In this document: one piece after another, positions 1-8,383 of the stretch
Layout of the letters: each line of letters opens with the position of its first letter
How positions within the stretch are numbered: the stretch's first letter is position 1
Translations under genes and position numbers: made by a program
The notes under the pieces: generated by a model
Databases searched by the model: none
Told to the model about the DNA's origin: nothing
What the model saw: the letters and a program-made list of their open reading frames with translations, nothing else
Assembly (NCBI RefSeq): GCF_030418165.1
Contig: NZ_JAUHTQ010000006.1
Span: forward strand, 62,001-126,000
From: Ureibacillus aquaedulcis
Lineage (GTDB): Bacteria > Bacillota > Bacilli > Bacillales_A > Planococcaceae
Reading direction: 5' to 3'
Length of the DNA: 64,000 nt

Positions 1-136
1 AGGTTGTTTTGCCAGCACCATTCGGACCGATAATCGACTTGAAGTGCTTTTCGGGCATTTCAAAATTCACGCGATCCACCGCTTTGTGCCCGCCAAATTG
101 GATGGACAAATCCTTTGTACGTATAATTGGCTCCAT
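1..136 (-). CDS. ABC transporter ATP-binding protein, LivG-like (5' part only)
   Basis: The first 45 codons are visible; the gene runs off the left edge. It starts at an ATG behind AAAGGAG. The N-terminus contains the Walker A motif GPNGAGKTT preceded by LSIQFGGHKAVD, typical of the LivG-type ATPase of branched-chain amino acid/amide (HAAT) ABC importers. The ATPase would power import of the ligand bound by the lipoprotein encoded just upstream (336-1592), and both genes run in the same direction. The two are separated by about 200 bp containing hairpins, so expression of the ATPase may be set apart from that of the binding protein. Family assignment is firm; the substrate is unknown. Confidence 0.85.
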   Translation of the reverse strand, partial: MEPIIRTKDLSIQFGGHKAVDRVNFEMPEKHFKSIIGPNGAGKTT

Positions 137-149
137 CTTGATTCTCCTT

Positions 150-301
150 TCTGTTTCTCTTAAAATCTTTGGAAGAATTGAAGTCTGCTAATTTATTGGA
201 TACCTTATCGTTTTTAGTGGACATTTTTTTCAAATTAATGGACAACCCCAGTTTCCTAGTTTTCTTTACTGACCAGGAGAAAAGATTTTAAGAGAAACAG
301 A
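150..301. repeat. 21-bp perfect inverted repeat flanking the ATPase leader
   Basis: Positions 150-170 and 281-301 are exact reverse complements (21 bp) separated by 110 bp. In the minus-strand transcript the second arm ends immediately before the AAAGGAG ribosome site of the ATPase gene. A long-range stem could therefore form in the leader. Function is inferred only. Confidence 0.6.
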
Positions 302-320
302 CCAAACGTGTTGGTCTGTT
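296..320 (-). terminator. hairpin after the binding-protein gene
   Basis: Perfect 10-bp inverted repeat (296-305 / 311-320, loop of 5) just after the stop codon of the substrate-binding protein gene. It is followed on the minus strand by TTTCTCTTAAAATC, a weak U-tract. It is likely a partial terminator or mRNA 3' stabiliser that raises binding protein over ATPase levels. Confidence 0.5.
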
Positions 321-335
321 CGATTGATGACCCAA

Positions 336-1592
336 CTAGTTCATGATTGGAGGTTCTGTTTCCTCAGGGCTTAATTCGCGGATTAGCACCGGCACAGGAT
401 AATCAAAACCATCCACAGTTTCTAAACGAACCGAATACATTGTTTGCAATGCTTGATGATCTTCTTCGCGGAATGTCATTGTTCCCTTTGGTGTTTCGAA
501 GGACATTCCTTCCATGAGCGGTATCAACGTATTACCATCTGCATTCCCACCAGATGCTTCCAATGCTGTAACAATTGCCACTGCCGCCGAGAATCCACCA
601 GGTGTAAACAAGTCAGGTACTTCACCGTTAAAACGTGTTTTATGTTCCTCTACTAACCAATCATTTACTTCATTGTCTGGCAGCGTATGATAATAAACAG
701 AAAATCCTTCCATTCCAACTAGTGGTCCCATCATCTGAAGCGCAACAATATCCGGTGCTCCCGTAGAAATTTTGATTCCTTTTTCCTGCAGTTTTAAATC
801 TGCAATTTGATTCCATGGAGAGTTCGCACCAGCCCAAACAACAAATAAATAATCTGGTTTTGCTTCAACAATCTTTTGTAGATTGGAAGTAAAATCTGTT
901 GCCGCCGGGTCTGCATATTCTTCGGCAACAATCTCAGCACCTAATTTTTCTGCTGCGTCCTTAAATGCCGAGACACCATCCCAGCCAAATGAGTAATCAG
1001 GTGCAAATGTTGCAATTTTGACGCCTTCACCTGCTATAGCTGCAGCCGCAGCATAGGCATCTTGGGAAGAATTCCGGGCAGTCCGGAATATATATGGATT
1101 GAATTCCGAGCCTGTAATGCTATCCGCAACAGCAGGTTCAACAATCATGATTTTTTCGTATTCCTCAGCAAGTGGAAGCACGGCTAAAGTGTCTCCCGAA
1201 CTCGAAGATCCCACCAAGAAATCGACGCCATCATCTTCCAATAATTTTGTTGCTTTTTGCACCGCTACTTCCGGCTTTGTCTCTGTATCTTCCCAAACCA
1301 CTTCGATTTTTTTGCCTGCAACCTCCATTGTTCCTTTTGTTGCATATTCGAGTCCAAGTTCAAACCCTTTTTGAGTTTGTTTTCCGTATGATTCCAATGC
1401 ACCCGTTAAAGAAGCAAGCACCCCAACTTTAATTGTTCCGGCAGATTCCGCAGTTTCCGTACTATCTCCTGACGCTGTACCTTCTTCAGAGTTTGCCTCA
1501 TCTTCTGTTGAAGTCGTTCCATCTTCACTACAAGCAACCATCAGTAAGAGAACTAATCCCATAATTAAAAATAATGACCAAAACCTTTTCAA
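336..1592 (-). CDS. ABC transporter substrate-binding lipoprotein, branched-chain amino acid/amide (Peripla_BP_6) type
   Basis: A 418-residue extracellular solute-binding lipoprotein. The signal peptide ends in the lipobox LMVAC with Cys21 as lipidation site, followed by an acidic low-complexity linker. The mature part begins IKVGVLASLTGALESYGKQ and keeps the type I periplasmic-binding fold pattern (GSSSSGDTLAVLPLAEEY; NPYIFRTARNSSQD) of LivK/UrtA/FmdD-like proteins. It lies between a large MalT-like regulator and a LivG-type ATPase, so it is the capture subunit of that importer. A near-consensus cre site and a promoter lie upstream. The ligand cannot be told from sequence; amino acids, urea or short amides are family possibilities. 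Confidence 0.88.
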   Translation of the reverse strand: MKRFWSLFLIMGLVLLLMVACSEDGTTSTEDEANSEEGTASGDSTETAESAGTIKVGVLASLTGALESYGKQTQKGFELGLEYATKGTMEVAGKKIEVVWEDTETKPEVAVQKATKLLEDDGVDFLVGSSSSGDTLAVLPLAEEYEKIMIVEPAVADSITGSEFNPYIFRTARNSSQDAYAAAAAIAGEGVKIATFAPDYSFGWDGVSAFKDAAEKLGAEIVAEEYADPAATDFTSNLQKIVEAKPDYLFVVWAGANSPWNQIADLKLQEKGIKISTGAPDIVALQMMGPLVGMEGFSVYYHTLPDNEVNDWLVEEHKTRFNGEVPDLFTPGGFSAAVAIVTALEASGGNADGNTLIPLMEGMSFETPKGTMTFREEDHQALQTMYSVRLETVDGFDYPVPVLIRELSPEETEPPIMN

Positions 1593-1614
1593 TTTTGTAC
1601 CCCCCTTTATTTAA

Positions 1615-1628
1615 TTAAAGCGCTTACA
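1615..1628 (-). promoter_or_regulatory. cre-like site (CcpA) before the ABC transporter genes
   Basis: Minus-strand TGTAAGCGCTTTAA matches the catabolite-responsive consensus TGWAANCGNTNWCA at 13 of 14 positions. It lies downstream of the predicted -10 box, a position that normally gives repression by CcpA. Confidence 0.6.
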
Positions 1629-1640
1629 ATTCCTGCTTCA

Positions 1641-1680
1641 TGTATAAAATAAACTACTCCAGTTACAAATTAGTTACAAA
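1641..1680 (-). promoter_or_regulatory. promoter and direct repeats of the ABC transporter genes
   Basis: On the minus strand TTGTAA (1663-1668) and TATACA (1641-1646) are separated by 16 bp. The 9-mer TTTGTAACT occurs twice in direct orientation (1661-1669 and 1672-1680, 11-bp period) and the inner copy covers the -35 box. Directly repeated sites next to a -35 are what a MalT/BTAD-type activator would use, and such a regulator gene is adjacent. Binding is inferred. Confidence 0.45.
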
Positions 1681-1743
1681 GATGAAGCGGAACTATTATG
1701 TGAAAAAAAAAGCCAACTGCATACAAGATTACCTTGTAAACAA

Positions 1744-4700
1744 TTAGCGTGAAATCATTTCAAAAATTTGTTCCGTTGTTTCCATTGGTTCAATAGCTAA
1801 TTCATCTTCCAAAATTTTTACGCACTTTTCATACCACTTTACCGCTTGTGGACGGTTATCTTGATAATAGTAGGCAAGCATGATCAACCGGTAGCCCTCT
1901 TCCCATGTTTCTTCAAGCTGCAATAATTTCTGTGCCCACTCAATCGTCTTTTGAAACTCTTTTAATCGCGTATAATTTTGTGCAATTCGTTCCATCACAA
2001 GGATATAGAGTCGCCTTAATTCCTCTCTTTGCTGAGTTAGCCACTCTGCAGTTTGAAAATCCTCCAGCAAATCCCCCTTATAAAGTGAAGCAGCCAGATG
2101 CAGCCATTCTAAACCCATCTTCGGATTCTTTTCTTCCAGACCTCTTTGTGCACATACCTTAAAAACATCTATATCACTTGAAAAAGCAATACTTTGGTGC
2201 AGACGGTACATAGATTGTTTCCTCACAATATAGGCACTTTCGTCCCGTGGTGAGCGATTTGGTTCGATTACTTTTAGGCATGCATTGTAAACTACTTTAA
2301 AATCTCGATTCATTGATTGTTCATCACTGTTTGGCCACAAGGTGTGCATGATTTCTTCTTTTGAAACATATCTGTGGCGGTTGATATATAAAACTAAAAA
2401 TAATTCCTTTGCTTTTTCCCTCTTCCACTCTTTATCGGCAATTTCGTCTCCATCCCGCATCATGATGAAGGGGCCAAATAACACAAGCTCAAAAGAATGT
2501 TTGGGTTTTGGCGAACCTCTTTTCACCTGCAATAGCTGTATCAGAGAATGGCTTTCTTCATTATTGTTTTGGGATACCCACTCGCTTGCAATTTCCAAGA
2601 TTACGCTTAATCTTGGTCCCAACAAGGTTTGTTTCTGCAAGAAAAAATAATATTGGTGTTTTTGGCAAAGTGTCAAAAATTGCAAGAAGTAATGATTGAA
2701 CTCTTTATTGCTTCCTTGTCGAAAAGAGATTAAGGCGAGCCAAAAGTTTGTCACCATCTCCCCGAAGTAATCAGGACTTTTTTGATAAAGAGTGTTTGCC
2801 TTTTGGGCACATTCTTTCGCTTTTCCAAAATTATCGCCTTCGACATAAATCACCGTAAATGCCGTCAATAGAAGAGCCGATACCCACTGATCCTGTACCC
2901 TCTCCGTTTCATATAGCCCCTGGTTCGCATAGGATATGGCTTCCTGAAGATATCCTTGACGTGATTTCACAAGCGCCAACCCCATATAACTTTCCGCTTT
3001 TGCCCTTGTTACATGAATTCCATCCATTAAATCGTTTGTTTTTAAATAGCAATTTTCGGCTGCTTTCAGGAATTTGGGGGATAGCAGCATCATTGCATGT
3101 CCTTTACGTAAATATGCTACAGCTTCTGCATATTCAGCATAGTCCTTTACACTATTTTGGATAGCCATTGTTGCATAATCAAAGGCTTCCTCAATATTGC
3201 CGATTAGAGTCAATATTAAAGCATGCAATACATCCGACTCCCGATGAGCATCCAGTGCAAGAATTTCCCGCCCCTCCCGTTTTTGGAATAGTCGGCCTGC
3301 TTCAACCAGTTTTCCCTGCCTAAGCAGCATACGCACGTCCAAATTACCTTTTATCAGGATATGGTCAGGCAATCCTTTTCTCTTTACTCTCTCCTCAGCT
3401 TCTCCTGCTCTGCCTAGATTCACCAAATTTTCGGCATATTGCCTTTCCAGCAAATATACTTCCTCTTGTTCTAGTTCAACTTTTTCCGCAAGCTCCAATG
3501 CCTCAATTAAATAGTTCTCCGCCAACGCGGGCTGGATTGTATCTAGATAAATATGAGCCATACCGGCATTTGCTCTTAAGGTAGCTAAGTCATCTTGCTG
3601 TATTTGTGCTAATCTTAAGCATTTTTCATATGCTCTCTTTGCTTTCTCATATTGAGCCCTAAAACGCTGACATTCACCCTCGTAAAAATACAGTATAAAG
3701 CGTTCTTCCTTTGTTTCTATGGACAACTCTTTGATTCTCTCTAAAAAGTGATCAAATTGACCGGCCTCTATAAAATAGCCGGCAAAGTGAACCAGACTGT
3801 CTGTAATCAACTGTTGATCTTTAGATTTGCCGCTATGATAGAGTGCCTTAATGGCTTTGTTTGTTTTTCTAAAGTAATCAGCTGCTTTTTTGTGAAGCGT
3901 GGTATATTTATGTTTATTTCTCTCCAAAAGCTTCATTTCCAGAAATTGATGAAAAAGTGCGTGAAAACGAAACTCTTCAAATCCGATTAACGGCTGAATA
4001 AATGATTGCCGTTTAACAACCGACTTTATCTTGGAGGCAACCTCTTCATCATAGATTGCACCAATTTCATCCAGAGTAAAAGATTGAAAGATACTACATT
4101 TTAATAGAGCATCTTTTTCTGCTTCATTCAACGTTTCAAAAACTTCTTCAGAAATATAAGCAAAAAAATCATGCAAGGATAGATTTGCAATTTCTTCAAT
4201 CGGAAGCACCAGCTCATTTGATTGAAAGGCCAACAAACATACTGCAATAGCCCAACCTTCCGTGACAGAAAGAACTGCTTCGGTTTCTTCCGAGGTCAAT
4301 TTTCTATCATAAAAATCTTCAAATAGCACTTGCACTTCTTCTGTGGTAAAGACAAAATCTTCCTCTTTACATTCGATGATTTTCCCATTCATACGAAGCG
4401 GTAAAAGACAATTCCAGTTTGGATAGATCCTCGAAGCTACAATGAGATGTATTTTTGGGGGTAGATTTTCAATAATCTTGTTCAGAATGAAATTTATCTG
4501 GAACACATGATGGACGACATGAAAATCATCAATTACGATAAATAATTTCTTATTAATTTTATAAAATTCATTGATGAAAAGGAGAGCTAGTTTATTTAAT
4601 TCTTCAAGATTCAAGAAACTTGTAAAATTGTCCCATCCGCCCATAGAAGTCCCAAATTGGGGGTAGATTCGTTGAATACTATAAAACAAATGTCTAAAAA

Positions 4701-4929
4701 AAGGTAGAGTATCATCGTCTTCCTCTGTTACTTGATACCATGAAAACAGATGTTCACTATCGGCCATTAATTGGGCAAGTGCAGAGGTTTTCCCGAAGCC
4801 TGCTCCACTATGTACAATCGTTAATTTCATCGTCTCGCTTTTCGATAGTTTTTTCAATAAGTTCCTTCTTCTTAAATAGTAAATAGATGGATCCGGTGGA
4901 ATAAGCTTTGACATAAGAATATTTTGCAC
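1744..4929 (-). CDS. MalT-like STAND ATPase transcriptional regulator with C-terminal BTAD (SARP-type) domain
   Basis: A 1061-residue regulator. Residues 42-49 form Walker A (GAGFGKTS) and VIDDFH is the Walker B region, so the N-terminal third is a STAND/NB-ARC-like ATPase as in MalT. The middle (about 380-780) is a series of TPR-like helical repeats that would sense a ligand. The C-terminus has an OmpR-type winged helix (FGPFIMMRDG to KEEIMHTLWP) followed by a bacterial transcriptional activator domain ending in IEPMETTEQ. It starts at a GTG behind GGAGGGG. It is transcribed toward the ABC transporter genes, so it probably activates them in response to the imported compound; the target and ligand are inference. 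Confidence 0.85.
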   Translation of the reverse strand: MQNILMSKLIPPDPSIYYLRRRNLLKKLSKSETMKLTIVHSGAGFGKTSALAQLMADSEHLFSWYQVTEEDDDTLPFFRHLFYSIQRIYPQFGTSMGGWDNFTSFLNLEELNKLALLFINEFYKINKKLFIVIDDFHVVHHVFQINFILNKIIENLPPKIHLIVASRIYPNWNCLLPLRMNGKIIECKEEDFVFTTEEVQVLFEDFYDRKLTSEETEAVLSVTEGWAIAVCLLAFQSNELVLPIEEIANLSLHDFFAYISEEVFETLNEAEKDALLKCSIFQSFTLDEIGAIYDEEVASKIKSVVKRQSFIQPLIGFEEFRFHALFHQFLEMKLLERNKHKYTTLHKKAADYFRKTNKAIKALYHSGKSKDQQLITDSLVHFAGYFIEAGQFDHFLERIKELSIETKEERFILYFYEGECQRFRAQYEKAKRAYEKCLRLAQIQQDDLATLRANAGMAHIYLDTIQPALAENYLIEALELAEKVELEQEEVYLLERQYAENLVNLGRAGEAEERVKRKGLPDHILIKGNLDVRMLLRQGKLVEAGRLFQKREGREILALDAHRESDVLHALILTLIGNIEEAFDYATMAIQNSVKDYAEYAEAVAYLRKGHAMMLLSPKFLKAAENCYLKTNDLMDGIHVTRAKAESYMGLALVKSRQGYLQEAISYANQGLYETERVQDQWVSALLLTAFTVIYVEGDNFGKAKECAQKANTLYQKSPDYFGEMVTNFWLALISFRQGSNKEFNHYFLQFLTLCQKHQYYFFLQKQTLLGPRLSVILEIASEWVSQNNNEESHSLIQLLQVKRGSPKPKHSFELVLFGPFIMMRDGDEIADKEWKREKAKELFLVLYINRHRYVSKEEIMHTLWPNSDEQSMNRDFKVVYNACLKVIEPNRSPRDESAYIVRKQSMYRLHQSIAFSSDIDVFKVCAQRGLEEKNPKMGLEWLHLAASLYKGDLLEDFQTAEWLTQQREELRRLYILVMERIAQNYTRLKEFQKTIEWAQKLLQLEETWEEGYRLIMLAYYYQDNRPQAVKWYEKCVKILEDELAIEPMETTEQIFEMISR

Positions 4930-5045
4930 TTGGCTAATCCCCTCCCCTTAAAGAAAAAAATACTCTTTCTAGAATAATATGATTAACTTCCAGAAAAAAA
5001 TAAACTTTTTAGGATATTTTACCTTAAAATGCACTTCCTTGAAAC

Positions 5046-5081
5046 TAAAAAAAGCAAAAGTCCGCGAACGAACTTCTGCTT
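5046..5081 (-). terminator. terminator of ypvA
   Basis: Minus-strand AGCAGAAGTTCG / CGGACTTTTGCT stem (with two G-U pairs) closing a TTCG-type loop, followed by seven T residues, directly after the ypvA stop codon. Confidence 0.8.
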
Positions 5082-5086
5082 ATATT

Positions 5087-6991
5087 TTAGATAGGCTGAA
5101 CCGGTAGGATATTAACAAATTCAGATTTGTATTGTACTTCGTTTTCATTTAGGAAGATATGAATATCTCCATAGTCATTCGAAGTACGAATGAGTCTTCC
5201 AATTCCTTGCTGAAGTCTTAGCTGCATAAATGGCAGCTCCACTTCTTCAAATGGATTTTCGGAGAACGCTCTTTTCGCATCGAATAAAGGATCTTGTGGA
5301 GGGAAAGGTAAATCATAAATGATGACACGCGTTAACGCTTCTTCCGGTAAGTCCAGCCCCTCCCACAAATGGTAAGAACAAAGAGTGTTTATAGTACCTT
5401 CCTGGAAATCACGTACGATTGCCGATAACTCACGATCGCCCTCGAAAGCCATTGACAATTTTGACATCATCGATAATTTTGATTTAAACGTAAGCATGGA
5501 TTGCTTAGATTTAAATAAAATTAAGGTTTGCTGCTGTCCTTCCTGTAATAACTTTTCTACTGTGGCAGTTTTTTCTTCTTGTTTCAATTCATGCAAGTGC
5601 ACCTTCATCACTTCTTCATAATCGAAAGGCGATGGCACACTAAAGGATTGATACTTTTTAATGCCTAAACTATAAGCAATATAAGAAAAATCTTTACCCA
5701 CAGATAAAGTTGCTGACGAGAAGACAATAGGCAGTTTTTTAGAGAATAGTTTTTCTTCCAGCACATCCGTTATCAATCGCGGCATAATGACTAATGTTTC
5801 TTCGCCATCGGTTTCTTCCAGCCAGTCGACTGCATCGCCTTGGGCAATAAAAATACGGATCGCCGCTTGATATTGTTCCAGAAACTCTTCAGCCATATTT
5901 AATTCATATTCTGGTATCATATATAACTCAGATTCAAAGACAAACTCTTCCAATAATCGTTCCACATCGGCAATCAATTGTTTCCCGATGCTTAAAAGCC
6001 GATCCGATTTCTTGATCGCCTTTCTTTCCTCTTCTGAAGGAACAACATCATCACGAAGTTGATCAAAGAAAAGTTCATGATGGTCCTGCAATGTTTCCAT
6101 GGCATATAGTGTTTTTTCCCGAACGCCATCCACCATTAAGCGTTCCAATAAGTTAACAATTGTATAGCCTTGAACCTTGACTGTCATTGCATTTTGGGCA
6201 GCGTATTCCAGTAAATGTCCTTCATCAAGAACAATCATTGATACTTCCGGAAGTAATGGCAATTGCCCTTCTCGCTCGCGGGATTCTTTCGTAGCTAGAT
6301 GCTCCATAAGAAAATCCTGCGAACAAATAATTAAATCAGAAGAACTGCGATAGTGCGCACGATGCAGTGTTTGACCACAACGATTTCGCATATCGCACGT
6401 AGAGCATTGCATAATGGCATTGTAATTGACACTTTGCCAATCTTCGTCACTAATAGCCGAGTAATCGCTTCTAGCTCCATATGGACTAACCGTAAGCATA
6501 GACCCTTGTGCATATACACCATCTGGAATGGACATCGCTATATCGTCAATCCATTCCTCCGTCACAACTTTTTCAGTTTCTTCAAAGCGCTTTAGGCATA
6601 GATATTGGTTTCTTGATTTTGCTAATCGAACATCAATCGTTAACCCTAGATGTTCTGTCAGTTTATATATATCTCCGCCCTCTTTGACCAGCTGATCGAT
6701 CAATGTCTCATCTGCACATGCTATAAGTGCAGGTCGACCTGTATAGCGGGCATAAGAAATCGCAGGTAAGAGATAGGCAATTGTTTTGCCGGTACCTACA
6801 CCTGCTTCTGCAAACAAGACATTTTTTTCTTTCAATGCCTGTTCGATCTGATAGGCCATAAAAATTTGTTCGTCACGGCATTCAAAACCCTTTTCGGGTA
6901 ATTCATCATATAATACATCGCCCATCCAATCACCAAGTGAATCGAAAAAGGAACGATCCTTAGAAAGTTCAAACGGTAAAGACTGTCTCAT
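5087..6991 (-). CDS. ypvA: DinG/XPD-family ATP-dependent DNA helicase YpvA
   Basis: A superfamily 2 helicase of 634 residues. Walker A AGVGTGKT is at residues 63-70 and the DEAH-box variant is DEGH. Between them lie cysteines QYLCLKR and CSTCDMRNRC, the four-Cys pattern that binds a 4Fe-4S cluster in XPD/DinG helicases. It probably unwinds forked or damaged DNA or R-loops. An in-frame extension to 7081 exists, but ATG at 6991 is preceded by AAGGAGAT at ideal spacing and gives the length of B. subtilis YpvA (about 640), so I chose it. The position beside ypsC-rnpB-gpsB matches the Bacillus order. The exact role in vivo is unsettled. Confidence 0.88.
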   Translation of the reverse strand: MRQSLPFELSKDRSFFDSLGDWMGDVLYDELPEKGFECRDEQIFMAYQIEQALKEKNVLFAEAGVGTGKTIAYLLPAISYARYTGRPALIACADETLIDQLVKEGGDIYKLTEHLGLTIDVRLAKSRNQYLCLKRFEETEKVVTEEWIDDIAMSIPDGVYAQGSMLTVSPYGARSDYSAISDEDWQSVNYNAIMQCSTCDMRNRCGQTLHRAHYRSSSDLIICSQDFLMEHLATKESREREGQLPLLPEVSMIVLDEGHLLEYAAQNAMTVKVQGYTIVNLLERLMVDGVREKTLYAMETLQDHHELFFDQLRDDVVPSEEERKAIKKSDRLLSIGKQLIADVERLLEEFVFESELYMIPEYELNMAEEFLEQYQAAIRIFIAQGDAVDWLEETDGEETLVIMPRLITDVLEEKLFSKKLPIVFSSATLSVGKDFSYIAYSLGIKKYQSFSVPSPFDYEEVMKVHLHELKQEEKTATVEKLLQEGQQQTLILFKSKQSMLTFKSKLSMMSKLSMAFEGDRELSAIVRDFQEGTINTLCSYHLWEGLDLPEEALTRVIIYDLPFPPQDPLFDAKRAFSENPFEEVELPFMQLRLQQGIGRLIRTSNDYGDIHIFLNENEVQYKSEFVNILPVQPI

Positions 6992-7243
6992 TCTTTTAAT
7001 CTCCTTCATGAAAAGCGGAAGGTGCTTGCGCAAGCCTTTCCGTCGACGAAAGCGAAAACATCCCTGTTGTATCGTCGACATGACTCACATCGCTTTAGGT
7101 TTAACGATCCGCGACATGCAATCACCTTGCTGCTGGACACTGTTCGTAATTTATACTTTCATATAAAACAAAAAATATTGTCTTATTTGGATAAGACATT
7201 GAAACGGAAGGGAGTCCTCCCCCCTTCCGTTAAACCTTGCAAT
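6992..7243. other. ypvA-ypsC intergenic region
   Basis: About 250 bp with the two ypsC 3' hairpins at its right end and the in-frame but Shine-Dalgarno-less N-terminal extension of ypvA at its left end. A 10-codon minus-strand frame (ATG near 7115) follows AAGGTGAT. No further gene is supportable. Confidence 0.5.
7170..7231 (-). terminator. tandem hairpin terminator of ypsC
   Basis: Two hairpins follow the ypsC stop: a perfect 10-bp stem (7203-7212 / 7222-7231) and a 7-bp stem GTCTTAT/ATAAGAC (7180-7186 / 7191-7197). The second is followed on the minus strand by AATATTTTTT, the likely release site. Confidence 0.7.
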
Positions 7244-8383
7244 TTAGTTATCTCGTTTCGACTTTTGACCCCAATATTGATAGAGGTCTGTGCGAATAAA
7301 CCCATTAAATAGTTTACGCTTCTTCGTCGCTTTCTTGCCATATAATTCTTCAAAATTTTCCATCGATGAAAGCATATAAACAGACCAGGTAGGATAATCT
7401 TTCATAACTTGTCCAAAGTCTCTTATCACTTTCTCGATCGTTTCTTTCTCACCAATTCGTTCTCCATAAGGAGGGTTTGAGATTATTACACCATCTGTCA
7501 GTCTAGTTGTAAAGTCTGTTGCCTGCATTTGCTTGAAAGTGATCATATCGCCAAAACCAGCTTCCAGAGCATTTTCCTGCGCGATTGATACCATGCGGTG
7601 ATCGATATCCGAACCGACTATTTCAAGAGCTTGATCATAAATCGCTAAATCATCCGCTTCATTGCGCGCATCATCCCAGATTTTCGCCTTCATCCATGAC
7701 CATTCCTCGGAAATAAACTCACGGTTATAACCAGGTGCAATATTTTGCCCAATCATTGCCGCTTCCAGTGGAATTGTTCCAGAACCGCAAAATACATCAA
7801 CAAACGGTCTGCTAGGACTCCACTTTGAAATTTTCACTAGTGCAGCCGCTAATGTTTCTTTTAATGGAGCTTCCCCTTGAATTTGTCGATATCCGCGCTT
7901 ATGTAGACCTGCACCTGAAGTGTCGATTGTGATAGTTGCTACATCTTTTAAAATTGAAACCTCAATTTTATATGTTGCACCCGATTCGTCTAAAAAACCT
8001 AAACGTTTATAGTGAATCTTCATTCGTTCAACGATGGCTTTTTTTACGATTGCTTGACAGTCGGGAACACTATATAATTTCGACTTTACTGATTTCCCGG
8101 ATACAGGGAATGAAGCGTCGACTGGTAAATATTTTTCCCATTCAACCGCTTTAGTGCTTTCGAATAACTGGTCGAAAGTGTTTGCGGGAAATTCGGCAAC
8201 GACGATTTTCACGCGATCTGCCACGCGTAGCCAAAGATTGCATCTTGCAATAGCCGTTTCATCGCCTTCAAAATAAACTTTTCCGTTTTCGACGCGTGTT
8301 TCATAGCCTAAATCTTGTACTTCCTGTGCAACAATTGATTCCAGACCCATTGCTGCTGTCGCCACTAATTGAAATTTTGTCAT
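7244..8383 (-). CDS. ypsC: THUMP-domain class I rRNA (guanine-N2) methyltransferase YpsC
   Basis: A 379-residue S-adenosylmethionine-dependent RNA methyltransferase of the RlmL/RlmK-like UPF0020 family. The N-terminal half is a ferredoxin-like plus THUMP RNA-binding region (to about residue 160). The C-terminal Rossmann fold has VDVFCGSGTIPLEAA (SAM motif I), IVGSDID, and the catalytic ISNPPYGERIG, the NPPY motif of base N-methyltransferases. The start codon overlaps the stop of the upstream PAS-GGDEF-EAL gene (TCAT/ATGA), so the two are translationally coupled. It is expected to modify 23S rRNA; the exact base is not shown by sequence. Confidence 0.85.
   Translation of the reverse strand: MTKFQLVATAAMGLESIVAQEVQDLGYETRVENGKVYFEGDETAIARCNLWLRVADRVKIVVAEFPANTFDQLFESTKAVEWEKYLPVDASFPVSGKSVKSKLYSVPDCQAIVKKAIVERMKIHYKRLGFLDESGATYKIEVSILKDVATITIDTSGAGLHKRGYRQIQGEAPLKETLAAALVKISKWSPSRPFVDVFCGSGTIPLEAAMIGQNIAPGYNREFISEEWSWMKAKIWDDARNEADDLAIYDQALEIVGSDIDHRMVSIAQENALEAGFGDMITFKQMQATDFTTRLTDGVIISNPPYGERIGEKETIEKVIRDFGQVMKDYPTWSVYMLSSMENFEELYGKKATKKRKLFNGFIRTDLYQYWGQKSKRDN

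Noticed and set aside
6992-7081. Arg-rich 30-residue N-terminal extension of YpvA
   Set aside because: The internal ATG at 6991 has AAGGAGAT at ideal spacing and gives the family length; the extension has no ribosome site.
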